Shown here piece by piece: positions 1-5,723 of a DNA stretch of 13,460 bases. Every line of letters begins with the position of its first letter. Within the stretch, counting starts at the first letter, position 1. Position numbers and translations under genes: made by a program. The DNA is from Chloroflexota bacterium (lineage in GTDB: Bacteria > Chloroflexota > Dehalococcoidia > RBG-13-53-26): NCBI GenBank assembly GCA_030616195.1, contig JAUWXW010000014.1, positions 1 through 13,460 of the forward strand. The letters run 5' to 3'. The notes under the pieces are model-generated. The model saw only the letters and a list, made by a program, of their open reading frames with translations. It was not told the origin of the DNA and did not search any database.

Positions 1-1
1 G

Positions 2-247
2 CAGACAGGAGAACTTTTTGTAGCCCTGGCGATTCTGGCCACATTCGCCGAGTGGGCGACTGAGCGCCTGTTCGGGCCCTGGGTCAAGGGCCAGTGGATG
101 GTGCTGCTCTCCGCCGCGGTGGGTGTGGTATTGTGCCTGCTGTTCCGTCTGGACGGCATGGCGCTCCTGGGGCTCGGCCAGTCCTATTTCAACCCCTACG
201 TGGGCCAGTTCATCACCGGGGCCAGGGAGGCGCCGATCACAACATAG
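2..247 (+). CDS. Small phage-type membrane protein, C-terminal part (5' end outside window)
   Basis: The frame is open from the window edge to a TAG stop at 245-247, giving 81 residues. Two hydrophobic segments are visible: about residues 5-20 (LFVALAILATFAEW) and 32-50 (WMVLLSAAVGVVLCLLF). A short amphipathic stretch ending in YVGQFITG follows. Small phage membrane proteins of this general layout are common and are often called holin-like, but nothing here proves a lysis role. It is the only convincing plus-strand gene and converges on the minus-strand operon, overlapping the last 52 bp of the 54-codon ORF at 196-360. The residues after ITG (AREAPITT) look unlike a normal ending, which suggests the C-terminus was cut or replaced at a junction. 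Confidence 0.6.
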   Translation, partial: QTGELFVALAILATFAEWATERLFGPWVKGQWMVLLSAAVGVVLCLLFRLDGMALLGLGQSYFNPYVGQFITGAREAPITT

Positions 248-360
248 GCCAGGTGCCAAACGGTGTACCAGGGGTGCGTTAAAACCAAGATGTCTCTTAT
301 CCAGCGTGGGGCTTTTCCTCCCGGGTCGTACCAAGCTACACCTTTTGTTTCTCGCTCCAT
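196..360 (-). CDS. 54-residue ORF resembling the N-terminus of a polytopic membrane protein (possibly UbiA-like), probably truncated
   Basis: The ATG at 360 lies three bases after the TAA of the upstream gene (TAA GAG ATG), the tight spacing used elsewhere in this operon. The product has a polar start (MERETKGVAWYDPGGKAP), a basic joint (RWIRD) and a hydrophobic segment at about residues 24-48 containing LTHPWYT, WHLAYVVIGASLAP and then NWPT before a TAG. An LTHP-type motif leading into a first membrane helix with a GA-LAP ending is reminiscent of UbiA-superfamily prenyltransferases and related polytopic proteins of roughly 250-300 residues. The assignment rests on one helix and is weak. If it is right, about four fifths of the protein is missing. 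It is in the same reading frame as the 183-residue protein upstream. Confidence 0.5.
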   Translation of the reverse strand: MERETKGVAWYDPGGKAPRWIRDILVLTHPWYTVWHLAYVVIGASLAPVMNWPT

Positions 361-363
361 CTC

Positions 364-915
364 TTATAGGCCTCCCTTGCCTTCTGCCCCAGGAGATGGG
401 CTCCATCTTTCCGCCGCTTCTCTGTCACCATTAAGTATAGGAACTGCCACAAGCCGATAGCCTCCCCAGAAAACATTAATCCACTTTCCACCGGCAGATA
501 GCATGTGATTCCAGGTTTCAGAGAATATGGAGCCCTTATTTGGCTCCACGGTCGACCAGTGCAAGCTTGTCTCGTACAAGTTAAAGAGGGCAGCGTTCCC
601 TATGAACTTAATCTGGTCGCCTATGAATTCCACGCTCTCAACGTCGTGAATCCTGCCGAATATAGATTGCCTCACCTCCCGGTATCTGGTGTCCAGGTTC
701 TCGTTGGGAGCGATTTCATCGCGGAAGACCAAGTGGGCTGCCCCAGGCTCCACGAAGATAGCTACTAGAGCGGACTCCTCGGGCTCCCTCTTGGGCTGGA
801 AAACCGAGGGCTTCAGGACTTCACCGACCTTTTCCCTCTTCATGAAGTAGTCAATCTGCATCCTCTGGTGCTCGACCTCCGTGGCAATTAGCTGCTCGAA
901 GAAGGCATCTATCAT
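364..915 (-). CDS. Conserved-looking protein of unknown family (183 aa)
   Basis: I do not recognise this protein. The start ATG (913-915) overlaps the stop of the upstream chorismate-lyase-like gene in an ATGA arrangement, so the two are probably translationally coupled. The N-terminus is helical and charged (IDAFFEQLIATEVEHQRMQ), followed by a Lys/Pro/Glu-rich linker near residues 35-47. The rest alternates beta-like stretches (ALVAIFVEPGAAHLVF, VEFIGDQIKFIGNAALFNLYE) with a Trp-rich part (TWNHMLSAGGKW, NVFWGGYRL). There is no signal peptide or membrane segment, so it is probably a soluble cytoplasmic protein. Its position between the chorismate-lyase-like gene and the truncated membrane ORF suggests a shared pathway, but no catalytic motif supports a specific role. 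Confidence 0.7.
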   Translation of the reverse strand: MIDAFFEQLIATEVEHQRMQIDYFMKREKVGEVLKPSVFQPKREPEESALVAIFVEPGAAHLVFRDEIAPNENLDTRYREVRQSIFGRIHDVESVEFIGDQIKFIGNAALFNLYETSLHWSTVEPNKGSIFSETWNHMLSAGGKWINVFWGGYRLVAVPILNGDREAAERWSPSPGAEGKGGL

Positions 916-1433
916 ACTCTATCCCCCTTATTTAGCCAGCCCACATCCTCAAAGGGTTGCCTGGGGAAACACTCGCGAATGATAATGTTCATCTGTGGGC
1001 CGGAGATGGTGTAGGTCCGTGAGAAAGCATCATCATCCCGGGCCACATCATTCAAAATACGTTTATTGGGAATCCCGCTTTTCAAGATAATCTGGCCCAG
1101 CCCCAGGTTGCTACACCAAAGCTCAGTAAGGACATCCTGCCGGTTATCCTCCAGCGGAATATGGCTTATGGCAGAGCCAACCACCCGTTCTCCAACCATC
1201 AAGCGGACAAACCTCATGATGTGAGCCCTATTGAGGGTCGATCCCTGGGATATGGGTATGGAGCAGCCGTCTCTTTTTTCCTGCTTCCTGAGATCGACCC
1301 TCACAGGTTCATTGAAGATCAGGGACAGTAAGGTTTGAACCGTCCCAAAGTGACCGAGAATTATTCTTTCGCCGCGCTCAAAGCCCCCTTGGTCAAACCT
1401 CTGCACCAAGGCCTTGAGATCTATTTCCTCCAT
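912..1433 (-). CDS. Chorismate-pyruvate lyase-like protein (DUF98/UbiC fold)
   Basis: The start at 1433 (MEEIDLK) is chosen because GGGAGG lies six bases upstream and it avoids a long overlap with the radical SAM gene; the longer frame to 1556 has no such support. The 173 residues follow the order seen in the bacterial/archaeal chorismate lyase family (DUF98, PF01947): GERIILGHFGTVQTLL, then NEPVRVDL, MRFVRL, GSAISHIPLE, LGLGQIIL, SRTYTI and RECFP. Chorismate lyase (UbiC) converts chorismate to 4-hydroxybenzoate and pyruvate using an Arg and a Glu. Arg74 (MRFVRL) and Glu154 (RECFP) are the likely equivalents here. The fold is shared with ligand-sensing UTRA domains, so a sensing role is possible. 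It lies 16 bases after the radical SAM stop and is coupled by ATGA to the next gene. Confidence 0.68.
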   Translation of the reverse strand: MEEIDLKALVQRFDQGGFERGERIILGHFGTVQTLLSLIFNEPVRVDLRKQEKRDGCSIPISQGSTLNRAHIMRFVRLMVGERVVGSAISHIPLEDNRQDVLTELWCSNLGLGQIILKSGIPNKRILNDVARDDDAFSRTYTISGPQMNIIIRECFPRQPFEDVGWLNKGDRV

Positions 1434-1449
1434 ATCTTCCTCCCTGCTA

Positions 1450-2430
1450 TCACAATAAGACTGCCTGGTCAGGCGATACCTTCTTCTTACCTTTACCTGG
1501 CCTGAAATTTTCCCACTTGTCGGTTTTCCAGAGGTTGGGCGTCTGGTAGTAAGCACTCATCCTTTGCAGCAGGTCTTCGTTCCAGCCCGGGGCCACATAG
1601 GTGCGGTCTGGGCGATTCATCGGGAAGAACCGCATCGGATACGGGTTCATTCCCAGTTCAATGATGGTATTGAGACGGTAGAGGCACTCTTCAGGGGTAT
1701 AGCCTGGGAAACCGATTAGGCAGTAGAAGGTTACGTGGTGGCGGTCCAGCTCGTGGTTTCTCATAATCGCTGCCACACGCCTCACATCAGCCTCAACAGC
1801 CATGGTGTCGAAAGCGAACCGCCAGCATACAAGAGGCAGCTGAGAGTAGAGCTTGTAGTGCTTCTCCTTGAAGAAGCGCACATCGAAGCCCGAGTTGAAG
1901 TCAATCTCCTTTCCCAGAGTGGCCAGGCGCTCCACCACCCGTCTCTGGTGGGACATCTGAGTAGCCAGTATGTTGTTATCGCCGACCTTGGGCGCCAGGG
2001 GGAAAGTATCGTACTGCACGAAGAACGGCTCCACCTGGTCCACCCCACAGTGCGGGCAGTGGTGCGGGCACCCCCTGGAAGTGAAAGTCAGTTCGTACTC
2101 ACCGTCCATATACTCGAACCTCTGGTCAATGCTCTGATGTGGCTTGACCCCGGTTATCCTCTCGATATACTTGGGCATGAAGGTGGCTGCTGGCCCTCCA
2201 ACTTCCACTTCTTTGCCCCAGTCCCTCACCATTCTTACACGTCGCACAAGCTCTGGAATATCCCAGGTGAAGATCACGCTGAAGTAAAATTTATCCACAA
2301 CATCCTGAAGTGTCATCGGGCTCCACTCTAAGTAGACTCGATCTCCTAGGGCACGATGGTAATTGGCAATTTTTTCACAGGCAACATTATACACAGGATA
2401 ACTAGCATTGATGATGGCCACCTTGCACAT
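1450..2430 (-). CDS. Radical SAM enzyme
   Basis: The protein carries CPHHCPHC at residues 121-128, the CX3CX2C cluster (C121, C125, C128) that binds the 4Fe-4S/SAM centre of radical SAM enzymes. It is preceded by a beta strand (YELTFTSRG) as usual. The first 100 residues look like a degenerate B12-binding-type Rossmann region, with VAIINASYP at the start and VEVGGPAA near residue 80. No cobalamin-ligand DxHxxG motif is seen. The barrel continues with FNSGFDVRFF, WRFAFDTM, VTFYCLIGFPGYTPEE and MNPYPMRFFP. The substrate cannot be predicted. ATG 2430 is preferred: it forms a TAATG overlap with the HNH gene and has GGGGGTGG upstream. An in-frame GTG at 2439 is the alternative. The next gene is the chorismate-lyase-like protein. 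Confidence 0.88.
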   Translation of the reverse strand: MCKVAIINASYPVYNVACEKIANYHRALGDRVYLEWSPMTLQDVVDKFYFSVIFTWDIPELVRRVRMVRDWGKEVEVGGPAATFMPKYIERITGVKPHQSIDQRFEYMDGEYELTFTSRGCPHHCPHCGVDQVEPFFVQYDTFPLAPKVGDNNILATQMSHQRRVVERLATLGKEIDFNSGFDVRFFKEKHYKLYSQLPLVCWRFAFDTMAVEADVRRVAAIMRNHELDRHHVTFYCLIGFPGYTPEECLYRLNTIIELGMNPYPMRFFPMNRPDRTYVAPGWNEDLLQRMSAYYQTPNLWKTDKWENFRPGKGKKKVSPDQAVLL

Positions 2431-2897
2431 TATAGCCACCCCCAGTTCTTACCTGTTTTGATAAGGCTTATGGCTGCCTGTGTAACCCTATAACGTTTGG
2501 CTAAACCAGTTTGCGTTGTGCCTTTCTTTAGTTCTCGTCTTATTTCCAGAACTCGAGTAGCAGTAAGTTTAGCACGCCCATGATTTTCCCCATAGAGGGG
2601 TTTGTAGCGGTTACGTCCCTTATTGATCATATCCCGGACATTATCCTTTTGAGTACCCGGAAGCAAATGTTCGGGACGCACACAAGAGGGATTGTCGCAC
2701 TTATGCCAAACAATCATACCATCAGGTATTTTGCCATAAGCAAGCTCATAAGCTAAACGAGGTGCCCTTATAGTCCCTTCGGTAGCTCTACCTTTACCGA
2801 TAACGCCGTAGCCGCCCGGGGTAGTAGCGCCCTTCCAGAGCCAACAAGTATCGGTCTTTTCTACTTTTGCCCAAAACCTCTCAGATAATGTCCTCAT
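2430..2897 (-). CDS. HNH endonuclease with C-terminal helix-turn-helix
   Basis: The layout of the HNH_3 family (PF13392) is clear. CWLWKG at residues 18-23 is followed by GGYGVIG and a PRLAYELAYGKIPDG segment. The catalytic and zinc-binding core is VWHKCDNPSCVRPEHL near residues 63-78, then GTQKDNVRDMINKGR. After a GENHGRAKLT linker comes an HTH (VLEIRRELKKG...LAKRYRVTQAAISLIKTG) that probably gives DNA specificity. Such proteins are often freestanding homing endonucleases in phages. Sampled lines inside the gene are 37-47% GC, against about 65% in a sampled line of the loader gene, which fits independent arrival. It sits seven bases after the loader stop and overlaps the radical SAM start (TAATG). 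Confidence 0.9.
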   Translation of the reverse strand: MRTLSERFWAKVEKTDTCWLWKGATTPGGYGVIGKGRATEGTIRAPRLAYELAYGKIPDGMIVWHKCDNPSCVRPEHLLPGTQKDNVRDMINKGRNRYKPLYGENHGRAKLTATRVLEIRRELKKGTTQTGLAKRYRVTQAAISLIKTGKNWGWL

Positions 2898-2904
2898 CTC
2901 TAAG

Positions 2905-3810
2905 TCAATCTCCAGCTACCATCCTCTTCCTGTAACTGGGCCCCCGGAGTTCTATGACCTTTCCCCGGAGCATCTCTGTCAGCCGGTCAACTACCGCAGG
3001 GCCAGCGATGGGCCCTAGAAACTGCTCTATCTCATCCAGGGTGCGGTTGGAGGCTATCAGAATGGGCAGCCCCGCGTTGTATCTTTCATCCACAATATGG
3101 AAATACACCCTCTGGGTATGGTCCGAAGCCTGTCTGGATGCCTCCTTCCCCACATCATCCAGGATGAGCAGGGGGACGCCTGCCACACTCCGGTAGAGCT
3201 CCTGCTCGGTCTCGTGCCCTTCCTCTGGCCGCACGTGGTACGTCGCCCGCACTCGCAGCAGCAGGTTAGGACCAGTATGATAAAGGACGGGGCACTGAGG
3301 CAGCGGAGCGGGGTCGCCGTCCCAGCGGGCAAAGATCCTGTTGGCGATGGCCGCGCAGAGGTGTGTCTTCCCCGTCCCGTTTTCCTTTGAGTACAACATC
3401 AATGAGCGATAATCCCTGCCCCGGAAGTTGCCAGCGTATTCTTTAGCTCGCGCATACGCCAGACCTTCGCCTAGCCAGTTCTCGAAGGTCTTTTTCCACA
3501 GCCCTCGGGGCATGAGTGATCGTCGCGGGAACCCCTCCCTCACCTGGTCTTGATCCCTGCGGCGGAGCTCCTGTTCATGACGTTTTTGCTCCTCTTCCTG
3601 GGACGCCACGCATCCCGGGCAGTCAGGGTGAATTATCTCATGCCCCAAATGAGCATAGACAAGCACCTCGTCCTGAAACTCCTGTCCACACGTGGCACAG
3701 GCTCGTTCCTCAATCCTGGTCGTGAAGGTCTTCGTCGCGTTCGACCTTGATGCCCTCTGGCCACCCTCCCGCAGGATCTCTCCCAGACTTTCGAATCCCC
3801 GGTCGCGCAT
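2905..3810 (-). CDS. DnaC-like AAA+ helicase loader with N-terminal zinc finger
   Basis: The 301-residue ATPase has a P-loop at 141-149 (SKENGTGKT, with K142 at the first glycine position), Walker B LLILDDVG at 214-221, a sensor-1-like ILIASNRT at 250-257 and an arginine-finger candidate R276 in VVDRLTEML. A four-cysteine zinc finger is present (C38, C41, C64, C67), as in many phage DnaC/IstB-type loaders (PF01695 group). Its role would be to load the replicative helicase at the phage origin together with the DnaD-like protein. The start at 3810 is supported by the N-terminal FESLGEILREGG, which resembles the opening of related loaders, and no other ATG lies before the zinc finger. This start creates a 101-bp overlap with the initiator gene. 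Confidence 0.88.
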   Translation of the reverse strand: MRDRGFESLGEILREGGQRASRSNATKTFTTRIEERACATCGQEFQDEVLVYAHLGHEIIHPDCPGCVASQEEEQKRHEQELRRRDQDQVREGFPRRSLMPRGLWKKTFENWLGEGLAYARAKEYAGNFRGRDYRSLMLYSKENGTGKTHLCAAIANRIFARWDGDPAPLPQCPVLYHTGPNLLLRVRATYHVRPEEGHETEQELYRSVAGVPLLILDDVGKEASRQASDHTQRVYFHIVDERYNAGLPILIASNRTLDEIEQFLGPIAGPAVVDRLTEMLRGKVIELRGPSYRKRMVAGD

Positions 3811-4432
3811 TAGGCTGCCTCCCTTCTATCTGCCATGTATTGAGGATCGTTTCCACATAGGCCCAGTTCCTCGCATTACGCCTCACCGCCTCAGCGAAGG
3901 CCGAATGCACCCATTCGACTGGCCCCTTAAATCTTTCGGAAAACTCCTTAAATTGCTCTGCCAACATTGGTGTAATTAGTCCACAATTCTTTTCATACAG
4001 TTGGGCAATTGTGGCTAAAACACCACCCTCTTCTTGTAACGAGTTTTCCGTTACAGGCTGCTGGCGGTGACGCCTTACTCTGTCCCTCACCGCTTCCTTC
4101 GTAGATGACGCCATCAATTCCTGGCGTTGAGCATAATGGGTAACGACCAGGGTATGCTGGTCGTTCCAGTGCATGCTCCCCTGGTCTTGCATCTTGGTTA
4201 TCATTGACTTCAATATTCCAAAGTCCCGCCCCTTTATGTGCAGGCAATCGGCTATTTCCTCCAGAGTCAACGGCATCCCAGGGCCTTTAATCAACCTGCC
4301 GTCGGCATTGCACTCGCCAGCAAGCGATACCACCTTCCACCAAACCCCAACCTCGGCCAGGGACAGCCGCAACATCTTGGCATCGTGGATCCACTCGACC
4401 CACATCTTCAGCCAAGGCTTTGGCCGTGACAT
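3710..4432 (-). CDS. DnaD-like phage replication initiator (replisome organiser)
   Basis: The N-terminal half (residues 5-100) is a winged-helix type replisome-organiser domain: WLKMWVEWIHDAKMLRLSL, GVWWKVVSLAG, and LTLEEIADCLHI as the likely HTH. A basic linker (DRVRRHRQQ) follows. The C-terminal DnaD/DnaB_2 domain (PF07261) spans about 138-202, with IAQLYEKNCGLITP, WVHSAFAEAV and the signature NWAYVETILNTW. A charged tail follows and is the part that overlaps the loader gene. Known relatives bind the phage origin and recruit the helicase loader. The linker region of the gene contains a 19-bp palindrome (4036-4054), with a 9-bp inverted repeat nearby (4142-4165), so the origin could be inside the gene. 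Only a weak ribosome site (GAGG, nine bases upstream) is seen. Confidence 0.82.
   Translation of the reverse strand: MSRPKPWLKMWVEWIHDAKMLRLSLAEVGVWWKVVSLAGECNADGRLIKGPGMPLTLEEIADCLHIKGRDFGILKSMITKMQDQGSMHWNDQHTLVVTHYAQRQELMASSTKEAVRDRVRRHRQQPVTENSLQEEGGVLATIAQLYEKNCGLITPMLAEQFKEFSERFKGPVEWVHSAFAEAVRRNARNWAYVETILNTWQIEGRQPNARPGIRKSGRDPAGGWPEGIKVERDEDLHDQD
4036..4054. repeat. Palindrome copy A, inside the initiator gene
   Basis: GTAACGAGTTTTCCGTTAC has 6-bp arms GTAACG/CGTTAC and a total length of 19 bp. It is a degenerate version of the two identical palindromes at 4474-4492 and 5493-5511. It encodes VTENSL in the linker between the two domains of the DnaD-like protein, a position where some phages carry initiator-binding sites. 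The role is unproven. Confidence 0.65.
4142..4165. repeat. 9-bp inverted repeat inside the initiator gene
   Basis: AACGACCAG (4142-4150) and CTGGTCGTT (4157-4165) are perfect inverted arms around a 6-bp spacer. A GTAACG half-site like that of the 19-bp palindromes begins at 4140 and runs into the left arm. It lies in the winged-helix coding region. It could be an origin hairpin, a binding site, or chance. Confidence 0.5.
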
Positions 4433-4473
4433 CTATATATGCCTCGCTTCTCCAGCAGCATTGATTCCTCTCT

Positions 4474-4492
4474 GTAACGGATTTCCCGTTAC
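4474..4492. promoter_or_regulatory. Palindrome copy B, upstream of the initiator gene
   Basis: GTAACGGATTTCCCGTTAC is a perfect 7-bp inverted repeat around 5 bp. It lies in the 116-bp gap between the 77-residue zinc protein and the initiator, 41 bp before the initiator ATG. It is identical to copy C, with matching flanks giving a 22-bp identity. As RNA it would form a 7-bp stem with a GAAAU loop. It may be an operator, an initiator-binding site or a translational hairpin. The rest of this gap holds no supported gene. Confidence 0.7.
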
Positions 4493-4548
4493 CAAACGGC
4501 GACACCACCCAGATAACACAGGAGGCCAGACCCAACCGCCATCTCCCG

Positions 4549-4782
4549 CTAGATGGTGCCGCCTACCTTCTCGCCTTCAATGAACTCCCACCTCATTGGG
4601 TTAGTAAAAGGAGGCAGAGCCTCGTAGTACGGTGGCTTAAATTGCTTCTCTGTCCTGCATAACACACAAACACCGTAGTTATCTTTGTCCAAGTGGTAGC
4701 GGTGACCACAGTGGTTTTTCTTGCACTCATGGCAATATACTTGATCAGGGATATCCACTCCGCAGTCGGGGCACCGCTTCAT
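4549..4782 (-). CDS. Small zinc-finger protein (77 aa)
   Basis: Paired metal ligands fill the first half: CPDC (C4, C7), CHEC (C17, C20), HCGHRYH (H24, C25, H27, H30) and CVLC (C39, C42). This is enough for two zinc sites. The second half has no cysteines and includes KPPYYEALPPFTNPMRWEF. The family is not recognised; such proteins are usually nucleic-acid or protein binders. The ATG lies two bases after the stop of the upstream gene (TAG AG ATG), so the two are probably translated together. Confidence 0.75.
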   Translation of the reverse strand: MKRCPDCGVDIPDQVYCHECKKNHCGHRYHLDKDNYGVCVLCRTEKQFKPPYYEALPPFTNPMRWEFIEGEKVGGTI

Positions 4783-4784
4783 CT

Positions 4785-5231
4785 CTAGTTTCTTCTTCCT
4801 CCACGAGGACGACCTGGTGGCCCTCCTGGTGGTGATAGTGGCGCTATCTTACTCTGAACCTTCTGCATCATCACGCAATAAAGTATGCCGCAGTCGCAAC
4901 AAACGTCGAAGAGTCCCTGGAGGATAATGGGGCCTGCTAGTCCGTCATAAACATACTCTCCTGACATCAGCACAGGCGTCTTCTTCTTCTGGCCAGGCGC
5001 GGGTACCTCATCCGTCATGGCCATTTCACAAAAGCGTCTGGTGGAACCACAGTTCGGACATGATTTGAACTCCTTGGGCAGGAAAAAAGGAACTGTAGCT
5101 ATTTCTCTGCTAATCTCTACCAGCTTAATCAGGTCTTTTACCGCTGCAGCGAGCGTGCCAAGGTCCACGCTCTCCGGGGAAGTCTCGATTTGCTCCGCCA
5201 CCTTGTTAAGTCGGTCAAGAAACTCCTTCAC
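4785..5231 (-). CDS. Zinc-ribbon protein of unknown function (148 aa)
   Basis: The N-terminus is helical (FLDRLNKVAEQIET, LAAAVKDLIKLVEISREIA). A split zinc ribbon follows, with C58-P-N-C61 and C68 on one side and C111-C112-D-C114 on the other. A beta-rich insert (PVLMSGEYVYDGLAGPIILQGLF) lies between them. The tail is Pro/Gly/Arg-rich (SPPGGPPGRPRGGRR) and may be disordered and bind nucleic acid. The start is a GTG overlapping the upstream stop (GTGA). No family is recognised. Confidence 0.75.
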   Translation of the reverse strand: MKEFLDRLNKVAEQIETSPESVDLGTLAAAVKDLIKLVEISREIATVPFFLPKEFKSCPNCGSTRRFCEMAMTDEVPAPGQKKKTPVLMSGEYVYDGLAGPIILQGLFDVCCDCGILYCVMMQKVQSKIAPLSPPGGPPGRPRGGRRN

Positions 5232-5464
5232 AGTCGTCCCTCCTCTCCCTTTCCTTGCGCCTCTAGTATCTCACCGCAGGTACGGTCATCATCACCCCCA
5301 AAGGGGATAGCATCCCGCCAACTGGAACTAACCGATAATGTCTCTTCTATGGAAGCATCCGATAATGCCTCTTCTATACCAAAATCAGGTCGTACCATTT
5401 GAGCTTCCTCTCGTGACTCCGCCATCACATAATACGTCACATCTATCCGATAAAGTCTTTTCAT
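5228..5464 (-). CDS. Small acidic phage protein (78 aa)
   Basis: The ATG at 5464 is chosen because AAGGAGGTGA stands just upstream; the longer frame from 5482 would begin inside this ribosome site. The product opens with MKRLYRIDVTYYVMAESREEA, a two-strand-plus-helix pattern seen in many small phage proteins of unknown role. An acidic middle part carries a 9-residue near-duplication (IEEALSD / IEETLSV). It is the best-initiated gene of this stretch and lies directly downstream of palindrome copy C, so it may be the first gene of a sub-operon. It is coupled to the next gene by a GTGA overlap. Confidence 0.75.
   Translation of the reverse strand: MKRLYRIDVTYYVMAESREEAQMVRPDFGIEEALSDASIEETLSVSSSWRDAIPFGGDDDRTCGEILEAQGKGEEGRL
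5332..5377. repeat. Imperfect direct repeat, 27-bp period
   Basis: Two 19-bp copies (5332-5350 and 5359-5377) begin CCGATAATG and end CTCTTCTAT, with a single T/C difference. They lie in the coding region of the 78-residue protein and give two similar helical stretches, IEEALSD and IEETLSV. The period is nine codons, so the frame is kept. Confidence 0.75.
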
Positions 5465-5492
5465 GTTCCTCACCTCCTTCACACCTGTCCCT

Positions 5493-5511
5493 GTAACGGA
5501 TTTCCCGTTAC
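5493..5511. promoter_or_regulatory. Palindrome copy C, upstream of the 78-aa gene
   Basis: GTAACGGATTTCCCGTTAC is identical to copy B. It lies 28 bp before the ATG of the 78-residue protein and just upstream of its ribosome site. The TAA of the 71-residue zinc-ribbon gene falls inside the palindrome. The position resembles copy B (41 bp before its gene), which favours a regulatory role on the downstream gene. Confidence 0.7.
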
Positions 5512-5723
5512 CTTGAGGCTGTCTTACCGGACGTTTCTCCTGTTTTTAGGGTCGAAAACCTGTGGCTACAGCAGTCGCAAACCCAATAACGCCGGGTCGA
5601 GCTGGTACTCAAAAGATGAGCATACTTGTTGCACTCCGGGCATTGTTCATGAAGTACAATGCTGTAGCTCCTCCAGGCGTCCTGCCCACATAGATTTTTG
5701 CTGTGCTTCATACCTCTGTTCAT
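5508..5723 (-). CDS. Small zinc-ribbon protein (71 aa)
   Basis: Cysteine pairs CPEC (C28, C31) and CDCC (C49-C52) flank a short beta region (YAHLLSTSSTRRYWVC), a classic zinc-ribbon spacing as in transcription-factor or rubredoxin-like ribbons. It starts at 5723 with an ATGA overlap to the upstream membrane protein; an in-frame ATG at 5711 preceded by AGAGG is the alternative. The short Lys/Ser/Thr tail ends inside palindrome copy C. No specific family is recognised. Confidence 0.7.
   Translation of the reverse strand: MNRGMKHSKNLCGQDAWRSYSIVLHEQCPECNKYAHLLSTSSTRRYWVCDCCSHRFSTLKTGETSGKTASR

Noticed and set aside
94..282. Plus-strand frame that could extend the membrane protein after a one-base frameshift (GADHNIG...)
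   Set aside because: This stretch is the antisense of the better-looking minus-strand ORF (WHLAYVVIGAS). A junction explains both odd endings better than a frameshift.
248..360. Possible terminator between the convergent genes
   Set aside because: No stem of more than a few base pairs followed by a T-run was found on either strand; the stretch is better explained by the 54-codon ORF.
1434..1556. Longer N-terminus for the chorismate-lyase-like gene starting at 1556
   Set aside because: It overlaps the radical SAM gene by more than 100 bp, is low-complexity and basic (RRPTSGKPTSGK), and the ATG at 1433 has a clear ribosome site.
1735..2331. 198-residue plus-strand ORF opposite the radical SAM gene
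   Set aside because: The minus strand encodes a protein with a full radical SAM motif; the plus frame has no recognisable domain or ribosome site.
4433..4548. Two tiny minus-strand ORFs (16-17 codons) in the gap before the initiator
   Set aside because: Too short and without family signal; one stops inside the palindrome and the other overlaps the initiator start.
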